From positions 41,069,380-41,133,379 of the forward strand of contig NC_082700.1 of the NCBI RefSeq assembly GCF_949987515.2: a stretch of 64,000 bases of DNA, in the 5' to 3' direction. The DNA comes from Delphinus delphis (Eukaryota > Chordata > Mammalia > Artiodactyla > Delphinidae). Under the pieces are notes generated by a model. It worked only from the letters and a program-made list of their open reading frames with translations. It did not search any database and was not told where the DNA came from. Position 1 is the first letter of the stretch. The number at the start of each line of letters is the position of its first letter. Below, piece by piece: positions 60,490-64,000 of this stretch. A program made the position numbers and the translations under genes.

Positions 60490-61800
60490 ACATTATCATG
60501 GTATATACCTAGGAGTGGAAATGCTAGGTTATATAGAAGTTATATGTTAACATTTAAAAATCTGCTAAACTGTTTCTTAAAGTGACTGCAATATTTTACA
60601 TTCCCATCAAAGTCTATCAGAGTTCTAGTTTATTCCTCTCCCTGCCAACACATTGTATGGTCATCATTTTTAAATGTGAATCCATCTAATACATGTATAA
60701 TTGTATCTCATTACATTTTAAAATTAATATTTATGCTAAGCATCTTTTTATATGTTTATTTGTCATTTCATATATTTTTGGTGAATTGTCCAAACTTTTG
60801 TGCATTGTTATAATTCAAGTATAGTTGTCTTACAATATAATGTTAGTTTCAGGTATATAACATAGTGCTTTAATAGTTTATAGGTTATACTCCATATTAA
60901 TTTATTATAAAATATTAGCTATATTCCCTGTGCTGTATATTACATTCTTGTAACATTTATTTCATATCTAGTAGTTTGTACTACCTAAGCCTAACATTTA
61001 TTTTGTCCTCCCAACCTTCAGCCCTCTGTTTTGTTATATTTATTTGTTTTAATTTTTAGATTCCACATATAAGTAGACATATTTGTCATTTTCTGTCTGA
61101 GTTATTTCAGTAAGCATAATAACTTCCAGGTCATCCATGTTGTCACAAAAGACAAAATTTCATTATTTTTTATTGCTGAGTTTGTGCAGCTTTAAATTGG
61201 ATTGTTTGCCTTATTAAGTGTTAGAGTTGTTTTATACATATTCTTGGATACAACTCTTTCATCATATATATTGTTGCCAATAATTTACCAGTCTGAGATA
61301 TATCTATTAATTTTCTTAACAATGTATTTTGAAAAGCAAACTTTTCTATTAAATTTTGAGGAAGTCCAATTAATCACTTTTTATCCTTTTATGGGTCATG
61401 CTTTCGTTGTTGTATATAATCTTTGTACAACCTAAAGTTGCAAAGAGATTCTACTTTGTTTCTTCTGGAAATTTTATAGACATAGCTTTAATTTATGTCT
61501 CAGATCTATTTTGAGTTATATTTTTATATGAGTGAAATAAGGATCTATGTTCATTTATTTCTATATAGATATTCACAACCAGCATTGTGTTACAAAAATT
61601 ATGCTTTTTCATGAATAACCCTGACACTGTTGTTGAAAAATTAATTGGTCATATATGCATGGATCTGTTTTTAGATCATATGTCAATTTAAATTATTTGT
61701 GAGTTATGACATCAATACCACACTACCTCAATTATTGTAGCTTTATATTAAGTACTGGAATCAAGTACTGTAAGACTGACAAATTTGATTTTTATCAAAC
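60490..61800 (-). mobile_element. Old L1 ORF2 fragment split by another L1
   Basis: Plus strand is the complement of old L1 ORF2 C-terminal/RT-side text: 'tatacctaggagtggaaatgctagg', 'actgtttcttaaagtgactg', and after the insert 'aaattggattgtttgccttatta', 'ctcagatctattttgagtta', 'caataccacactacctcaattattgtagc'. Interrupted at 60805-61180. The satellite-like array begins directly after it. Confidence 0.75.
60805..61180 (-). mobile_element. Nested L1 3'UTR insertion with target duplication
   Basis: 'aattcaagtatagttgtcttacaatataatgttagtttcagg' to 'tcattattttttattgctgag' is minus-strand L1 3' end, about 376 bp. TTTGTGCA is found at 60797-60804 and 61181-61188, where the host L1 stops and resumes. 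Confidence 0.8.
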
Positions 61801-61804
61801 CTGT

Positions 61805-64000
61805 TTATAACAAGAAGAAATCCTCTATATTCATTATAGGAGAAATCTGTTTAACCTTAACTTCTGAAAAGCTTCCACTCCAATCACCTAAAATACACTT
61901 AGTCTCAACAATATGTAGAAAAATAAATCACTAAGTGTATCAAACTTGGGTATGATTTCCTTTCACTGAAAGAAGACTGCCAAGAAAAATTCTTGTGGAT
62001 GGCTGTATGAAAAGGTTTTCTGGTTACTATGTGAAATTCTCCATTTTACGCAGGTTGAAAATGTCTTTATTTCTATTTTCAGTTAGAAGCTTGAATGGAG
62101 AAAATGCTCAAATAAGCCTATAGAAACACTAGCGTTACATGTTTTTTAAATAATACTCTATCAACTTCAGTCATTTGGCATAAGTTCCTTATACTGAAAG
62201 AGGACTGTGCATCAAATTTATTTCATCTAGATTGTAAAAAACACATATATCTAGTATATGGAAAGATGTGCTTCCATGCCTTCTGAACAATTTTCAGTGA
62301 TGTTTGCTTTGAGAGCACAGACCTTAGTGCAGCTTTAAAGTAAACCTTAGAAAGTGTAGGTGTGCAGGTCTCAAGTATTTCAGTTCATGCACAAACTTGT
62401 GAGTGCAATTTCCGTATACTGAAAGAACACTGCATAAGTTTTCTTTCATTTGGATAGTGAAACACACACATATTTAAACTCTGGGAAATAAGTCTTTCCA
62501 GTCTGAAAGGCTCTCAATTCTATTTGCCTTTGGAACATAGACCTAAGCGTACCTTAAACTACAAAGAGCACTATTAACTTTCTCTTAAACTGTACACTAC
62601 ATACATCACACTCTTAATATCTCTTCCACTCATTGCAAGAATAGAATGCTTAGTTCACTTTGCCAGAAGCATGTTCCTCTATGTTCCTTATTTGATAGTA
62701 CTGTTTAACTATGCCTTCTGAAAGGCTTTTCTTCCATAAGCACACTTAGTTAACTTCATCACTCAGGAATATAGATAAGCTAGGCTTACAAGTATCAAAA
62801 AGAAATATTAAATATATCAAAACTAACTATAATTCGTATTACTGAAAGAACATTGCCAAGAAAACAACTTGGAGGTAGCTTTGTAAAAATGTCCTCTGAA
62901 TACTGTGGGAACTTCTTTGTTCTATGTGGGTAGAAAAGGCACTGGATTCTATTACCAAGTAACTGTGTTGAGGAAAAACTCAAAGAGCTTAGACTTTTAT
63001 TTGTCTGTTAAATAGTCAGGACCTGCTTCAGCCAGTTTGGGTAAGTTTCCTATACTGAAGAAAACAATACATAATTTCTTTCATTTAGCTTGTAAAAAAA
63101 AAATATTTGGGAAGCAAGTCCTTCCATGTCTTCTGAACTGTTTTCACTGATATACATCTTGAGAGTGCAGAACTTAGAGCAGCTTTAAAGTAAAACTTAG
63201 GAAGTATAGCTATTCAGGTCTCTCAAGTCTTTCAGTACGTGCTTATGCTTTTGGGTACAAGTTATATGTACTGAGAGAACACTGCATAAAATTTCTTTCA
63301 ACTAGCTTGTGAAAAATACATATATTTCCACTATGGGAAACAAGCTTAACTAGAGAGTTTGAAATATTCTCACTACTATTCACATTTGGAACATAAACCT
63401 AAGTGCAGTTTAAATTACCTCTAGAAAGAGCTACATTAAAGTTCTCTAAAAGTACACACTACATATATCACACTTCTAGTATATCTTTCATGAAATGAAA
63501 GAACATAGTGCATAGTACTTAGTTCACACAGAAAGAAGCAGTCTGCTACATTCCTTAGAAGATAATCCTGCTTAACTATGCCTTCTGAAAGGTTTTTCTT
63601 CGATTGTACTTAAGCACACTCAGTTAACTTCAACAACACATAGGAATACAGCAATGCTAGGTTTACACATATCAGAAAAAGAATTGCTAAATGTATCAAA
63701 CATGGGTAATTTTTCCTATTATTGAAAGAACACTGGCAGATCATCTACTTGGGATTAGCTTTGTATAAGGTCCTCTGAATATTGAGGGAAATTTTACCTA
63801 CTATGTGGGTTGAAAAGGCCTTTGATTCTACTCTCATTTGGTAACTGCATTGAGGAAAGTCTCAAAGAGACTATAGAAACCATAGAATTACACATATTTT
63901 ATATAACATATGACCTGTTTCATGAAACTGGGTTAAGTTCACAATACTGAAAGAACACTGTGCATCAAATTTCTTTCTTCAAGATTTAAAAAGTACATAT
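61805..64000. repeat. Higher-order tandem repeat, four diverged ~220-bp monomers per ~870-bp unit
   Basis: A marker close to ACTGAAAGAACACTG recurs at 61965, 62193, 62418, 62632 (decayed), 62841, 63054, 63270, 63494, 63721 and 63946: steps of 228, 225, 214, 209, 213, 216, 224, 227 and 225. Every fourth monomer is most alike: A to A is 876 then 880, B to B 861 then 892, C to C 852, D to D 862. Examples are 'cttctgaaaggctttt' after 'tttaactatgc' at 62704 and 63571, and 'gcagctttaaagtaaa' at 62330 and 63179. It starts part-way through a D monomer at about 61805 and leaves the window. No coding frame. The family is not recognised. Confidence 0.88.

Noticed and set aside
61805..64000. Alpha satellite or the common cetacean satellite
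   Set aside because: Alpha satellite has a 171-bp monomer and CENP-B box, neither seen. The common cetacean satellite cannot be confirmed without alignment; only the doubled unit length is similar.
61805..64000. CRISPR-like array from regularly spaced ACTGAAAGAA words
   Set aside because: Spacing is over 200 bp, the intervening sequence is itself repeated, and the DNA is mammalian.

Overview
This is a gene-free, AT-rich, repeat-dominated piece of mammalian nuclear DNA. Seven short interspersed elements of the CHR type (tRNA-related, head ending in 'ttccctggtggcgcagtgg', GC-rich body) are present, six of them with clear target-site duplications. No BovB or Bov-tA type ruminant repeats were seen. 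CHR SINEs are known from whales, hippos and ruminants; the young, nearly intact copies together with the missing BovB point to a cetacean (whale or dolphin), with hippo as the alternative. No exon, splice-bounded reading frame, tRNA, rRNA, snoRNA or CRISPR array was found. Every long reading frame is at most about 160 codons and is either a fragment of L1 ORF1/ORF2 or a chance frame through a SINE or L1 5'UTR.

Layout. 1-8.3 kb: L1 5' ends and rearranged L1 pieces, including a 5'UTR of unusual type (1-1908) and a fold-back at an L1 insertion junction (5.5-5.9 kb). 8.3-20.7 kb: mostly single-copy AT-rich DNA with five CHR SINEs, two MIRs, old L1M pieces and one 5'-truncated L1 with its duplication (19.1-20.3 kb). 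20.7-29.95 kb: a badly decayed retrovirus-like element (two related LTR pieces about 8.7 kb apart) split by a 4.65-kb minus-strand L1 that itself carries a smaller L1. 30-34 kb: single-copy and very old repeat DNA. 34.2-44.3 kb: an old, nearly full-length minus-strand L1 interrupted by a younger, twin-primed L1 with a 10-bp target duplication. 47.0-52.5 kb: another minus-strand L1 pair, the second also with an inverted 5' part. 52.5-60.5 kb: single-copy AT-rich DNA with old L1M ORF1 remains. 60.5-61.8 kb: an old L1 holding a smaller L1 insert.

61.8-64.0 kb (window end): a tandem array of diverged monomers of about 210-230 bp arranged as a four-monomer higher-order unit of about 850-890 bp, about 2.5 units visible and running off the window. 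I do not recognise this family; it is the least explained signal here.

Nothing here works as a pathway. By rough addition about half of the window is L1-derived, and its history can be read as layers: old L1M/MIR, then the retrovirus-like element and old L1s, then younger L1s inside them, with CHR SINEs scattered in single-copy DNA and repeat flanks. The L1 density and satellite-like array suggest a gene-poor heterochromatic setting, perhaps near a centromere or on the X chromosome; this is inference.
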